Of a DNA stretch of 64,000 nt, positions 28,501 to 36,545 are shown in pieces. Under the pieces are notes generated by a model. It searched no databases. It worked only from the letters and a program-made list of their open reading frames with translations, and was not told where the DNA came from. The first letter of the stretch is position 1, and each line of letters opens with the position of its first letter. The stretch covers positions 248,001 to 312,000 of the forward strand of contig NC_006045.2 of NCBI RefSeq assembly GCF_000006445.2, given 5' to 3'. The position numbers and the translations under genes were made by a program. Source of the DNA: Debaryomyces hansenii CBS767. Lineage: Eukaryota > Ascomycota > Pichiomycetes > Serinales > Debaryomycetaceae.

Positions 28501-29623
28501 TAACACAAATGCTACTGCGCCTTCATCTACGGTAATGACTGAAGATACTGATGGAAATGAAACTCCTGTAACGTCACCAAGCAATTCAGATTTTCAATTC
28601 CCTGAAGGATCTAATACAGGTATTGGTGCAGGTATGGCCGGAATGCCTGGCATGTTAGTTGGTGTTCAAAGAACAGATTCTTTGACCTCCAGTGTTCAAA
28701 ATAATGCGGCATTATCTGTTCGTGATGATAATATTGACGAAGTTAGCGATCGTGATACTATTGATAATTTAACTGCTCCCAACACTGCGGGAACAGCTGT
28801 TGCCACCCATAATGAGTCTAAAAATTTCAATAATCAAGAAGAATCCAGTGATAAGTTATCATCTGGAGTGGAATCTTTTGAGATGGTGAACTCGGATGAT
28901 GCAAGAGATCAATATAACTCTCAAGACAAGCAATTTGAAACTGGGAATAAAGAATCATTTGTTATACAGAATCCTCTGAATGTTAAAGAAGATACTGATT
29001 TGCCTCACCCTTCAATTGAAGATGAGTTTCCACCAATTAAAGAATTGGATTATGATGAAAGCTCCTCTGATGATGAATCTCAAGATGATAACTTTGATGA
29101 TGCGGTGGATAATTTACCAAGTCAAACTAAGGAATCGCACGGCATTAATGAAGCACCTCGTGATGATTTCGATAGTGCCTTTAATGATTTACAGCCTGCT
29201 GCGCCTGAAAATCATGGAAAAGATTTATTCGCTGATGAATTTGATGATCTTGAAGTAGCTCAGGTTGATGATAATTTGAATGATGAATTTGAAGGTCAAA
29301 ATCAAGAATTTGGGTTATCGGAAGATTTTACCAACGAGCCATTAAATCAAAGCGACGCCACCTATTCACAACTGAATCGTCAATCATCTGAACAACCTAA
29401 CAAGAATTCCAATGATGAATGGGAGCAGCTTTTTGCAGGATTTGGTAATTCTGAGCCAACTTCGCAAGAGCATTCTCAACCAGCAGTATCAGATTCAAAT
29501 CAATACGATTCAATTCAAGAATTGGTTGGTATGGGATTTGATGAAAACACTGCGGCTAAAGCTCTAGCTAAGGAAAATGGAAATTTAGAAGCGGCCACAA
29601 ATTATTTATTAGATAACGCTTGA
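25545..29623 (+). CDS. EDE1: Ede1, EH-domain endocytic scaffold (two exons)
   Basis: Spliced from 25545..25560 and 25629..29623, giving 1336 residues. Exon 1 is only 16 nt (ATG plus four codons and one base); the spliced start reads MSVSSPTPTFKVGLTPEE with CTG as Ser. Three EH domains lie at ~12-100, ~150-240 and ~305-395 (for example SLDPEGTGIISG, DRDNSGKLDM, NLDKSKKGHLSP). A Pro-rich part follows, then a coiled coil at ~620-840, an acidic Ser/Asp-rich region, and a C-terminal UBA domain (IQELVGMGFDENTAAKALAKE). Ede1 is an early-arriving organiser of clathrin-mediated endocytosis and binds NPF motifs and ubiquitin. Domain order and length match S. cerevisiae Ede1 (1381). Confidence 0.93.
25561..25628 (+). 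other. Intron near the 5' end of EDE1 (68 nt)
   Basis: Donor GTATGT at 25561, perfect branch point TACTAAC at 25613-25619, acceptor GCTAG ending at 25628. The downstream frame has no ATG before its first EH domain, so the 16-nt exon supplies the start codon. Confidence 0.88.
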
Positions 29624-29892
29624 GTCTAAATCTTCAATATCTTGCCATTTCATTAATCAACTTTGTTTTTATAATAGTAATGTGTTCCCTGTAATATATG
29701 TATTGATCAATAGATAAATCTGATGTATTTATTCATTTAATAATTGTTGCCTATAATATATGTATTTATAATAAATCTAACGCCTTTATTTATTCATTGT
29801 TTGAAATTATCTACACTTGAATTTTAAATGCTTTGGTATATGAATTTAATTTTTGTCCTATCAATTACGATCTATGTACTTTTATCCAATGA

Positions 29893-31050
29893 TTAGTTTA
29901 AAAGCTTATCTAAAGCTTCAGCAACGTCACCAACGTCGTATTCTTCCTTGTTCAAATACTTCAAATCTTCAACCGGTCTTTCAGCTTGTGGGGTGATTCT
30001 GAATGCATGTCTAGATACTGGAGTATCCCAGTCAATAACAGCAGAATGAACAACTCTTCTGTTATCCCAGACAACAACAGAGTTTGGTTCCCATCTAGCT
30101 CTCAATTGTAAGTCATGAGCGGATTCAATATGTTGGAATAAGAAGTTAAGTAAGTAATCGGATTCATCTTCCTTCAATTCAACAATTCTTCTAGAGAATG
30201 GACGGTTCAAGTAAATAAACTTATCACCGGTAGCTGGATGTTGTCTAATCAATGGGTGAATGTTTGAAACCGGCTTTCTTCTCTCAATACCACCTTGCGT
30301 ACGAGAATTGCTTGCTTGATCTTCAGAAGTGTGTAAAACATGTAAATTTGCAAGTCTCTTCTGGAATTCTGGAGATAAACGGTTGTAAGCTTCAACAACA
30401 TCTGCAAAATTGGTGTCACCACCAGCATCAGGACCTTGTAAAACAGTGAAGAATGTGGTACCTGGTGGTTGTAATTCGTATGAAACATCTGAGTGCCATC
30501 CGATAGAATTTAGTCTATTGGAAAAGACACGGCTGAATTCACCTTCATCGGCACGACGATACGTGATATGCAATTCAGGGTGATCCTTTGGAGCACCTGA
30601 AGTTGGGTGAATGTGCAAACGACCAAAGTGGCTACCATATTCGGTAGCAAATTTTGGACCTTTGGTTGCGAAATCTTGCTCTCTAAAGACAACAACACCT
30701 CTCTGCGCGACGAACAAGGCTAATTCGTCCTTTCCCTTATCATCTAATTGTGACAATTGTATGCCAGTGACTTCTGTTCCTAACTTAGGTGTGATTCTCT
30801 TTTGGACATGATCAGAGTCTTTTGGAAATAAGTTTGATAACGACTTGTCGGCTCTAGCACCCGGATCTTCATGCTTGAAAAATTTCAATGGTGGATACTT
30901 TTGTCTTGGATCCCAAGTTGGCAAAAAATCAGGGAACTTCAGTTGGTCTCTGTTCAATTTATTGATGACCAAGGTACCGTCTTGTTCTATTTCGTCGGTG
31001 CCTTCCACAAAGTGGATATCGAAGTTTCCGAATTTGTTTCCTGATGACAT
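29893..31050 (-). CDS. JLP1: 2-oxoglutarate-dependent sulfonate dioxygenase, Jlp1 type (TfdA family)
   Basis: 385 residues, ATG start. TfdA-family Fe(II)/2-oxoglutarate dioxygenase: the first iron ligands are His186 and Asp188 in GWHSDVSYE, and the distal His335 lies in VVHSAVIDW, followed by the Arg of SRHAFRITPQ that binds 2-oxoglutarate. Blocks GTTFFTVLQGPDAGGDTNFADV and FIYLNRPFSRRI match the yeast Jlp1 group. Jlp1 releases sulfite from alkyl sulfonates such as taurine, letting the cell use them as sulfur source. Other TfdA members (e.g. alpha-ketoglutarate dioxygenases with other substrates) cannot be excluded. It converges with EDE1. Confidence 0.85.
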   Translation of the reverse strand: MSSGNKFGNFDIHFVEGTDEIEQDGTLVINKLNRDQLKFPDFLPTWDPRQKYPPLKFFKHEDPGARADKSLSNLFPKDSDHVQKRITPKLGTEVTGIQLSQLDDKGKDELALFVAQRGVVVFREQDFATKGPKFATEYGSHFGRLHIHPTSGAPKDHPELHITYRRADEGEFSRVFSNRLNSIGWHSDVSYELQPPGTTFFTVLQGPDAGGDTNFADVVEAYNRLSPEFQKRLANLHVLHTSEDQASNSRTQGGIERRKPVSNIHPLIRQHPATGDKFIYLNRPFSRRIVELKEDESDYLLNFLFQHIESAHDLQLRARWEPNSVVVWDNRRVVHSAVIDWDTPVSRHAFRITPQAERPVEDLKYLNKEEYDVGDVAEALDKLLN

Positions 31051-31228
31051 ATTAAACTTTCGTAAATGTTAACGTTAAATGAAAATGAAAATATAGCTGA
31101 ACTCTAAATCAAAAGCTTTAACCTCCAGGATCTGCCCGAATATTTATAATGCCAGTATACCCACCACCACAACAATGTGCCTTTGCTATATTCCAATCAT
31201 GAAATTTTTCAAATGTACTTCCGTAGCG

Positions 31229-31250
31229 TCCACAATCCACAATCCACAGT
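31229..31250 (-). promoter_or_regulatory. Tandem CTGTGG/TTGTGG motifs upstream of JLP1
   Basis: On the plus strand TCCACAA, TCCACAA and TCCACAG follow each other with a 7-nt period. On the minus strand this reads CTGTGGA, TTGTGGA, TTGTGGA, about 180-200 nt upstream of the JLP1 ATG. CTGTGG is the core of the yeast Met31/Met32 site, which would suit a sulfur-starvation gene. Confidence 0.4.
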
Positions 31251-31688
31251 CATATGTGCAATTAGTCAAATTTCCACATATTTCGCAGTCTCTTTATGCA
31301 CCATATAGATCGATTAGGAAACGCCACAATTTTATTGACAATTCGATACGTTCTCACTAATAAAATATTCACTTGTGCAGTGCTATGACTGCACTCCATG
31401 TCTCCGAATATGCCGCTAAGGATACTTGTTATCATTGTATATGTATGGTAAATTTGTTGGTCCTTTCTATAACTCCTTATCTGAGATTCGAAAATCGCAC
31501 TACATCATCGTTGATCTACAACTGTGGCTTTTACTTCCACACTTTGTAAAACTGGTTTTAAGTTTCTAAGTATTTGAAAGCACTCAAGAACTGCCACTTC
31601 TATCCTACCCATGAATATACCTATACTTGCGATGTTCGTTCTGACCAGCTGGGTTATAACTCGTTGGTCCTAGTAAATATTAATAAAT

Positions 31689-31732
31689 GCATGTGAAAAT
31701 GAACCCAAAATTCAGTTCAATTTTTCACATGC
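31689..31732. repeat. Inverted repeat / hairpin in the JLP1 upstream region
   Basis: The left arm GCATGTGAAAATGAAC (31689-31704) pairs with the right arm at 31715-31732 over 16 bp with a 2-nt bulge and a 10-nt loop. Both arms contain CATGTG/CACATG. Confidence 0.75.
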
Positions 31733-32163
31733 AATTTTTCACCAGTCGCGTGCTAAGATATATGGAACGAAATTACGAACAACTTCTATGTTGTTTTGTG
31801 CTAACTTCCCGTGCGACTAGAAAACAACCCGTGCTTCTTCATCATGTCAAGTGGCACACTTGCTGCACGATCGCGATTTCTCTCGTGCCAAGTTGAGGCT
31901 GTTCGAACCATATGCCCGCCATCGGTAATTATCCAACAAGTCGTCCGATCGGTCACAAATCGGCGTTTTCGCCATATCTTAACGTTTGTGTCGAATAGCC
32001 GCAAATTCGCCCTAGCCTTCTGTTTGCAGAAATAGTGCAGCATTACTCACAATTTGTTCTATATTCGCTACATTCTACAATAATTTAGTAATCAAGCACA
32101 ACCGTGCTTTACCGTAACCTTTATTATCCCATAATATACATAATATACATAAAAAAATTTAAT

Positions 32164-32715
32164 TTAATTCGACGAAACTTGACACAACCCATGATGACTG
32201 TCTATTGAGGTGATTATGAATTTCTGTTCCGCCGAATCAGTCTTTTGTTGCACTTCTTTTGCGTCCTTGTGTTTAGACTTCGGCACGTCGCGACCTTCCA
32301 GTTGGAAGCTCACTAATTTGTAGTTGGAATTATCCAAAGAGAGCGATTTGATCTCGTCGTCGCTGTGTAAGTCCGTAGGTGATCTTGGGCTTGGATAAGC
32401 ACTCATTGGGGAGGTAGGAGGAGAAGAAAGAGGCGTTTGCACAATTTCTGAAGCCTGAGGTACCGAAAAAGCATCAACGGTAGCTGTGGGAGTCGGCCAG
32501 CAACATGGTAAGAAGTTTCTGGTACAAGCCTGACACTTTCCGTCTATCTTTTCTTCATCACACTTCTTCTTTCTCTTACGGCAGGTAAGGCACCCTGTTT
32601 TGGTGCGCTTTTTGCCCGAGGTTAAGGCAGGCTTTCGTATGGACCTGTGTTTCTTAACAACCTTAGGTTGTTTTGTGTTTAAACAAACAACTTGCTGGTA
32701 GTTCTTATAGTTCAT
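32164..32715 (-). CDS. Short Zn2Cys6 DNA-binding protein
   Basis: 183 residues, ATG start. A basic N-terminus leads into a Zn2Cys6 binuclear cluster at ~42-72: CLTCRKRKKKCDEE...GKCQACTRNFLPCCWP, with the six cysteines present plus one extra. A Ser/Pro-rich stretch follows (LSSPPTSPMSAYPSPRSP), then a polar C-terminus. The usual fungal transcription factor middle domain is absent and the protein is far shorter than typical members of this class (over 500 residues). It is probably a DNA-binding regulator; whether it activates or represses is unknown. Its place between JLP1 and MRPL51 suggests, but does not show, a role in control of JLP1. I saw no sign that the frame is broken. Confidence 0.75.
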   Translation of the reverse strand: MNYKNYQQVVCLNTKQPKVVKKHRSIRKPALTSGKKRTKTGCLTCRKRKKKCDEEKIDGKCQACTRNFLPCCWPTPTATVDAFSVPQASEIVQTPLSSPPTSPMSAYPSPRSPTDLHSDDEIKSLSLDNSNYKLVSFQLEGRDVPKSKHKDAKEVQQKTDSAEQKFIITSIDSHHGLCQVSSN

Positions 32716-33135
32716 GGTTAGTTTGACAGGAAGAAATGAAAAATTTTCGAAACCTAATGTGTTAAAGAATAAATATCTTTGAAAAGGAGGAATTCAAGAC
32801 CATATTGGTGATACTTTAAACGGAAGCTAAGCGCGTGGGAAATATTGGAAACGATAACCCACAACGAACTAATGGACCAAACGGGAAATTCAGGACGATA
32901 AAATTTTCCTTCTGAGGAAGGAGCAAGAATGCACGTTACCCGCGATTTCAAGTATTTGGTGTATGGATGTTGACGATGCATTGGCTTTATAAGTGTGGAA
33001 CTTCGGTGTAGGGTGTAATTTTCTGGTAAGCTATTTTGTGTAACTTCCACTGGTAACTGTTAAGTGAAAAAAAAATTGTTGGTTAGCCATATTGACAATA
33101 CGGTAGCGTTCTCAAGTAATATTGATCATCATAAT
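32716..33135. other. Divergent intergenic region (420 nt), Zn2Cys6 gene and MRPL51
   Basis: Holds a 98-codon minus-strand frame without ATG at its start and without recognisable motif, which I reject as a gene. No tRNA or clear sites seen. Confidence 0.5.
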
Positions 33136-33558
33136 ATGCCAGTTAAAGCTATACCTAAGGTATCCATAAGCCGGAACGGTATTGGAGCATATGTTTTGCC
33201 TTGCCACAAAATATCCGTGCAATATTGTAACCATGGTGGATCATCGAGTGGAATTCGTGATTTGTTAGCATCTGGTTCTTTGAATTCCATGGCATCAGCC
33301 AAATCGAAAATATTCTTTAATATAACAAAGCAAAAGGGACACCCAAAGTTGGTATTCCATTATAATAACGATCACAACAACCAAGTTAGTATTGCCAATT
33401 TACCTGCCAGTGAAATAGTGAATAAGATTAATGAACACTCACAATCCAGTGGAAATAAGTTATTCAAGTGGAATCATAAGGTTTTGTCTATCAATGAATC
33501 TGTTAGAGGCATCTGGTCTCCATTGCATACTGCAAAGGAAAATAGACACAAGATTTGA
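33136..33558 (+). CDS. MRPL51: Mitochondrial ribosomal protein mL43 (Mrpl51)
   Basis: 140 residues from the ATG at 33136. The frame is open for 24 more codons upstream but has no ATG there, and the conserved N-terminus (MPVKAI...[14 protein letters not shown]) starts here. The family blocks [15 protein letters not shown] and [19 protein letters not shown] are present. mL43 is a protein of the large mitochondrial ribosomal subunit with a thioredoxin-like fold. The length equals that of S. cerevisiae Mrpl51 (140). Confidence 0.93.
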   Translation: MPVKAIPKVSISRNGIGAYVLPCHKISVQYCNHGGSSSGIRDLLASGSLNSMASAKSKIFFNITKQKGHPKLVFHYNNDHNNQVSIANLPASEIVNKINEHSQSSGNKLFKWNHKVLSINESVRGIWSPLHTAKENRHKI

Positions 33559-34071
33559 ATGCAGATATTTGTAAATTATCAAAATGTAAATAGGAAATAA
33601 AAAGTTTTTAGCATATGGAGGCTGTAGTGTAGGTTTGATATATCTGATGAGGAATTAGTGGTGATTGAAGCTTGCCAGTATTGGATATAGAGATAGTCAA
33701 GGAAGAATTAACATTTTGGAATATAATTGAATGTAAAAAACATAAGTAAATACATGTTCAATTAGAAAAGGAGTCCTCGATTATATGTTAGGTTTATTAC
33801 CTTCTGTATAGTCGTTTTGTTAGTTTTTATAAGTGTACTATAAATTAAATTGTTCATCATTGTAATTTTGCTAAAATTTGCAATTTTTGAGAAGTTTTAA
33901 AAACTATTCACTCTTCTACAACTGAACTGAAATCCTTACTATGCATATACTTACTAGTGTTTTTAATACACTTATTATTTATTAAAATATAGTTTCTATT
34001 TTACGCCTTACTATAATACAAAATTAACCCAATTGCTAAATATTCTAACCCAATATATAAAAATAAATTGA
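33559..34071. other. Convergent 3' spacer MRPL51 / methionine permease (513 nt)
   Basis: Very AT-rich. No gene, tRNA or marked repeat seen. Confidence 0.55.
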
Positions 34072-35715
34072 TTATATGATTCTTTCTGCGATCTCATCGC
34101 CGTCCTCGTCAACAGCGTTTGTTTCGTCTCTTGAAATTTTATAGAACTTATTCCTCCAGAATCCGTCTTCACCAAGTACTTCCTTCGCAACCAATCTGTA
34201 GCCACCAAAATGCGGCAAAACCTTGGCCCACAACAACCAGTATACAGCCCCAACACCGAAAACACCCCAGGTGACAACTGGGTGTATCCAGTATGGTAAA
34301 TCCTGATAAACTGTTTGTCCATCAGTAGGAGGAATATATGGTGCAACAATCAAGTATAATGAAGAAAATGCAAAAAAAACAATGATTGGAATTGATGCTT
34401 TAATTGGAGGATCCCATTCCACTAACCCTCTACGCTTCTGCCAGTAAATATATAATAAACCGAATGCGACTGCAGTGTTAACAACATTTAATGGGTACGA
34501 GATTAAATTCAAGATGAAATTATAGGCATCTCCTGGAGGAGGTGCAACAATCGTCACAATACAAACTATCCAATGTTGCATTAAACCAACAAATGGAGTA
34601 TTGAATGGTTTTTGAGTCGCAAAAAATCTGGAAAATGGCAAACTACCTTCTCTACCCAATTGTTGAATAATTCTACCTTGTGAGAAAATGACTGACATCA
34701 CATTACCTAAGGCTGATAATGCAACAAATACTGATGATGCCGTTTCAGCAGTCTTACCAAAAGCGTATCTGAAGAAGGAAGCCGCCAAAATTCTACCCGA
34801 ATTAGCGATTTCTTCCTTTGGCACAACTGCAAAGTATGCAATATTGACAAACATATAAATAATTGCCAATGAAATAAATGCAGTAGGAGCGGCAATACGT
34901 AACACTTTAACAGGATTCTTCACTTCACCTAAAGCATAGTTGATATTCGAGTATCCAACATATGACCAGATAACGTTATATAACGCATTCACGATCCCAA
35001 ATCCGGATGGAGATTCACCCTCAAAGGCATTGGAAAAGTTATCAGGGGCCTGGAAGCCATTGGTATGGATACCTCCGCCAAGAGCAACCCAACCAGTCAC
35101 AGTGATTAACAAAACAATAACAATCTTGAATAAACCTAATATGTTACCCAAGAATAACCCAAATTTAACATTAATACCGTTGACAATAAACGCAAATGTG
35201 ATCACCCCAATACCGATTGCTCTGGAATTCCACTGTGTCACCTCAACTTCCGCTGCATTCAAAAGGTATTCACCAACCACAATAGAATTACCAGATGCCC
35301 AACCTAAGAAGAAAGCATACGACGCATACATCGCCGTTATTAAGAATCTTGGTTTCTTGTACATATACTCAAGGTAGTTCTTTTCTCCCCCGTTTCTAGG
35401 AATTGCTGACCCGAACTCCATATACACGTATAAACCAGTGAACGCAATTATAGAACCAGCAGCCCACATAATTAATGAAGTACCAACCGACCCTGACAAC
35501 GAGAAAATTGTAGATCCTGTAGAGAAAACACCGGCACCCAACATTCTGTTAAGACATAACGAAGTAGCTGACAAATATCCTATTTCCTTCTTGTTTTGAT
35601 CTAATTGCACAACTGCTGCTTCTTTGTCATTACTCGAGTTGTACGAAACAGTCTCACTGTTATCGTTCGTTTCTTCAGCCGAAGACAGCTTCTTATAGAA
35701 ATCTGTAAGCCCCAT
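34072..35715 (-). CDS. MUP1: High-affinity methionine permease, Mup1 family
   Basis: 547 residues, about 12 hydrophobic segments, ATG start. The APC/LAT-type fold starts after a ~45-residue polar N-terminus with GYLSATSLCLNRMLGAGVFSTGSTIF, where the unwound first helix binds the amino-acid backbone. NGGEKNYLEYMYKKPRFL and VIWSYVGYSNINYALGEVKNPVKVL are typical of the Mup1/Mup3 methionine permeases. The protein imports methionine at the plasma membrane; in S. cerevisiae it is induced by methionine shortage and removed by ubiquitination at N-terminal lysines, and the N-terminus here has several Lys. Mup3 and other LAT-type permeases are alternatives. Confidence 0.82.
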   Translation of the reverse strand: MGLTDFYKKLSSAEETNDNSETVSYNSSNDKEAAVVQLDQNKKEIGYLSATSLCLNRMLGAGVFSTGSTIFSLSGSVGTSLIMWAAGSIIAFTGLYVYMEFGSAIPRNGGEKNYLEYMYKKPRFLITAMYASYAFFLGWASGNSIVVGEYLLNAAEVEVTQWNSRAIGIGVITFAFIVNGINVKFGLFLGNILGLFKIVIVLLITVTGWVALGGGIHTNGFQAPDNFSNAFEGESPSGFGIVNALYNVIWSYVGYSNINYALGEVKNPVKVLRIAAPTAFISLAIIYMFVNIAYFAVVPKEEIANSGRILAASFFRYAFGKTAETASSVFVALSALGNVMSVIFSQGRIIQQLGREGSLPFSRFFATQKPFNTPFVGLMQHWIVCIVTIVAPPPGDAYNFILNLISYPLNVVNTAVAFGLLYIYWQKRRGLVEWDPPIKASIPIIVFFAFSSLYLIVAPYIPPTDGQTVYQDLPYWIHPVVTWGVFGVGAVYWLLWAKVLPHFGGYRLVAKEVLGEDGFWRNKFYKISRDETNAVDEDGDEIAERII

Positions 35716-35873
35716 CGATCAATTGTTTATTTGCTACGGGTATAAGATCTCAAGATGTCTCAACACTTATTAGCTTGAAGGTGGTTTGAAACTTAGGATA
35801 ATAGTTAAAACGAACCTACTTTAAAGACTTTAGATACTTTTAATAGGAATTTATACTAAGGCAATTTCTTTTT

Positions 35874-35977
35874 CGGATCCATAAAAAAGAATCAAGCCTC
35901 AGTCGGATATCGAACCGTTTGCTCCAGAATGCCGCATTAATTCAGTACAAATGTGACCGGATAAACCCTCGGATATC
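35874..35977. promoter_or_regulatory. Four CGGAT motifs upstream of the methionine permease
   Basis: CGGAT at 35874, 35904, 35958 and 35970, the second and fourth extended to the identical TCGGATATC, within 104 nt and 159-262 nt upstream of the ATG. CGG half-sites are typical targets of Zn2Cys6 proteins. Confidence 0.4.
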
Positions 35978-36264
35978 AAAAAATACGGCATTTCTTCTTC
36001 GATGCCACAACCGGCACCGCTCCGTTCGACGTTATTTTCACCTTGGACGTTTGACATAATATCACGAGATACACACTATTGGGTTAGCCGTACGTATTAC
36101 TATACAACAGTAAGCTTAATTCTACCAAACTACGGAAACCACAGCTTTCTGTTGCCTCATGGTGATCAATTGATCCGACTAGATGTCTTAGTCCAATTTT
36201 GCAATCAGCAAAAGAAAGAAATAAGCTTTTGTCTGCAGTAGCGAAGGGTTGCAATTTCACAATT

Positions 36265-36272
36265 GCACGTGA
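36265..36272. promoter_or_regulatory. Cbf1-type site GCACGTGA, distal methionine permease promoter
   Basis: GCACGTGA about 550 nt upstream of the permease ATG. About 62 nt further on lies GCCACAGT, the reverse of a Met31/32-like ACTGTGGC. The pairing of the two site types is what yeast sulfur-regulon promoters show. Confidence 0.4.
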
Positions 36273-36333
36273 TTGTTCATAGAAAACCGTTAGATGGTGC
36301 TCGAAGCCGTAGGATATTGTATAGCTGCAAATG

Positions 36334-36341
36334 GCCACAGT
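36334..36341 (-). promoter_or_regulatory. Met31/32-like site ACTGTGGC, distal methionine permease promoter
   Basis: GCCACAGT on the plus strand, ACTGTGGC on the minus strand, matching the core of the yeast Met31/Met32 element. A second, weaker CCACAG lies near 36140. Confidence 0.35.
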
Positions 36342-36545
36342 ATATACGACGATAACAAGATAGAAACCAATGGATAAGGGAGGAAGGGAGGGGGAGAGCT
36401 TTGAATGTGAAATGGGATCGGCGCTTTATTGTTCGCTAAAAAATAGTGGCAGAAAAGTGATTAAGAAATACGTTTTAGATTCAATTTATGAAAATATATA
36501 GAAATATGAATAGTATAGCTATTTATGCAGTGAATTCTTCTTCAT

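Larger units (their letters stand above)
31051..32163. other. Intergenic (1113 nt) between JLP1 start and Zn2Cys6 gene stop
   Basis: Upstream region of JLP1. It holds a TCCACA tandem (31229-31250), a strong hairpin (31689-31732) and a patch at about 31745-32035 that looks more GC-rich than its surroundings. Open frames of 60-80 codons on both strands in that patch have no recognisable motif and overlap each other, so I do not call them genes. Confidence 0.5.
35716..36545. other. Intergenic (830 nt), methionine permease promoter
   Basis: Upstream of the permease and downstream of SCP160. Holds a cluster of CGGAT words near the permease and, further out, a CACGTG and a GCCACAGT (listed separately). 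No gene seen. Confidence 0.55.

Noticed and set aside
31801..32043. Open frames of 70-80 codons on both strands upstream of JLP1
   Set aside because: They overlap each other on opposite strands, show no known motif, and sit in a GC-richer patch where chance open frames are longer.
32754..33050. 98-codon minus-strand frame between the Zn2Cys6 gene and MRPL51
   Set aside because: It has no ATG at the start, no recognisable domain, and fills most of a divergent promoter region.
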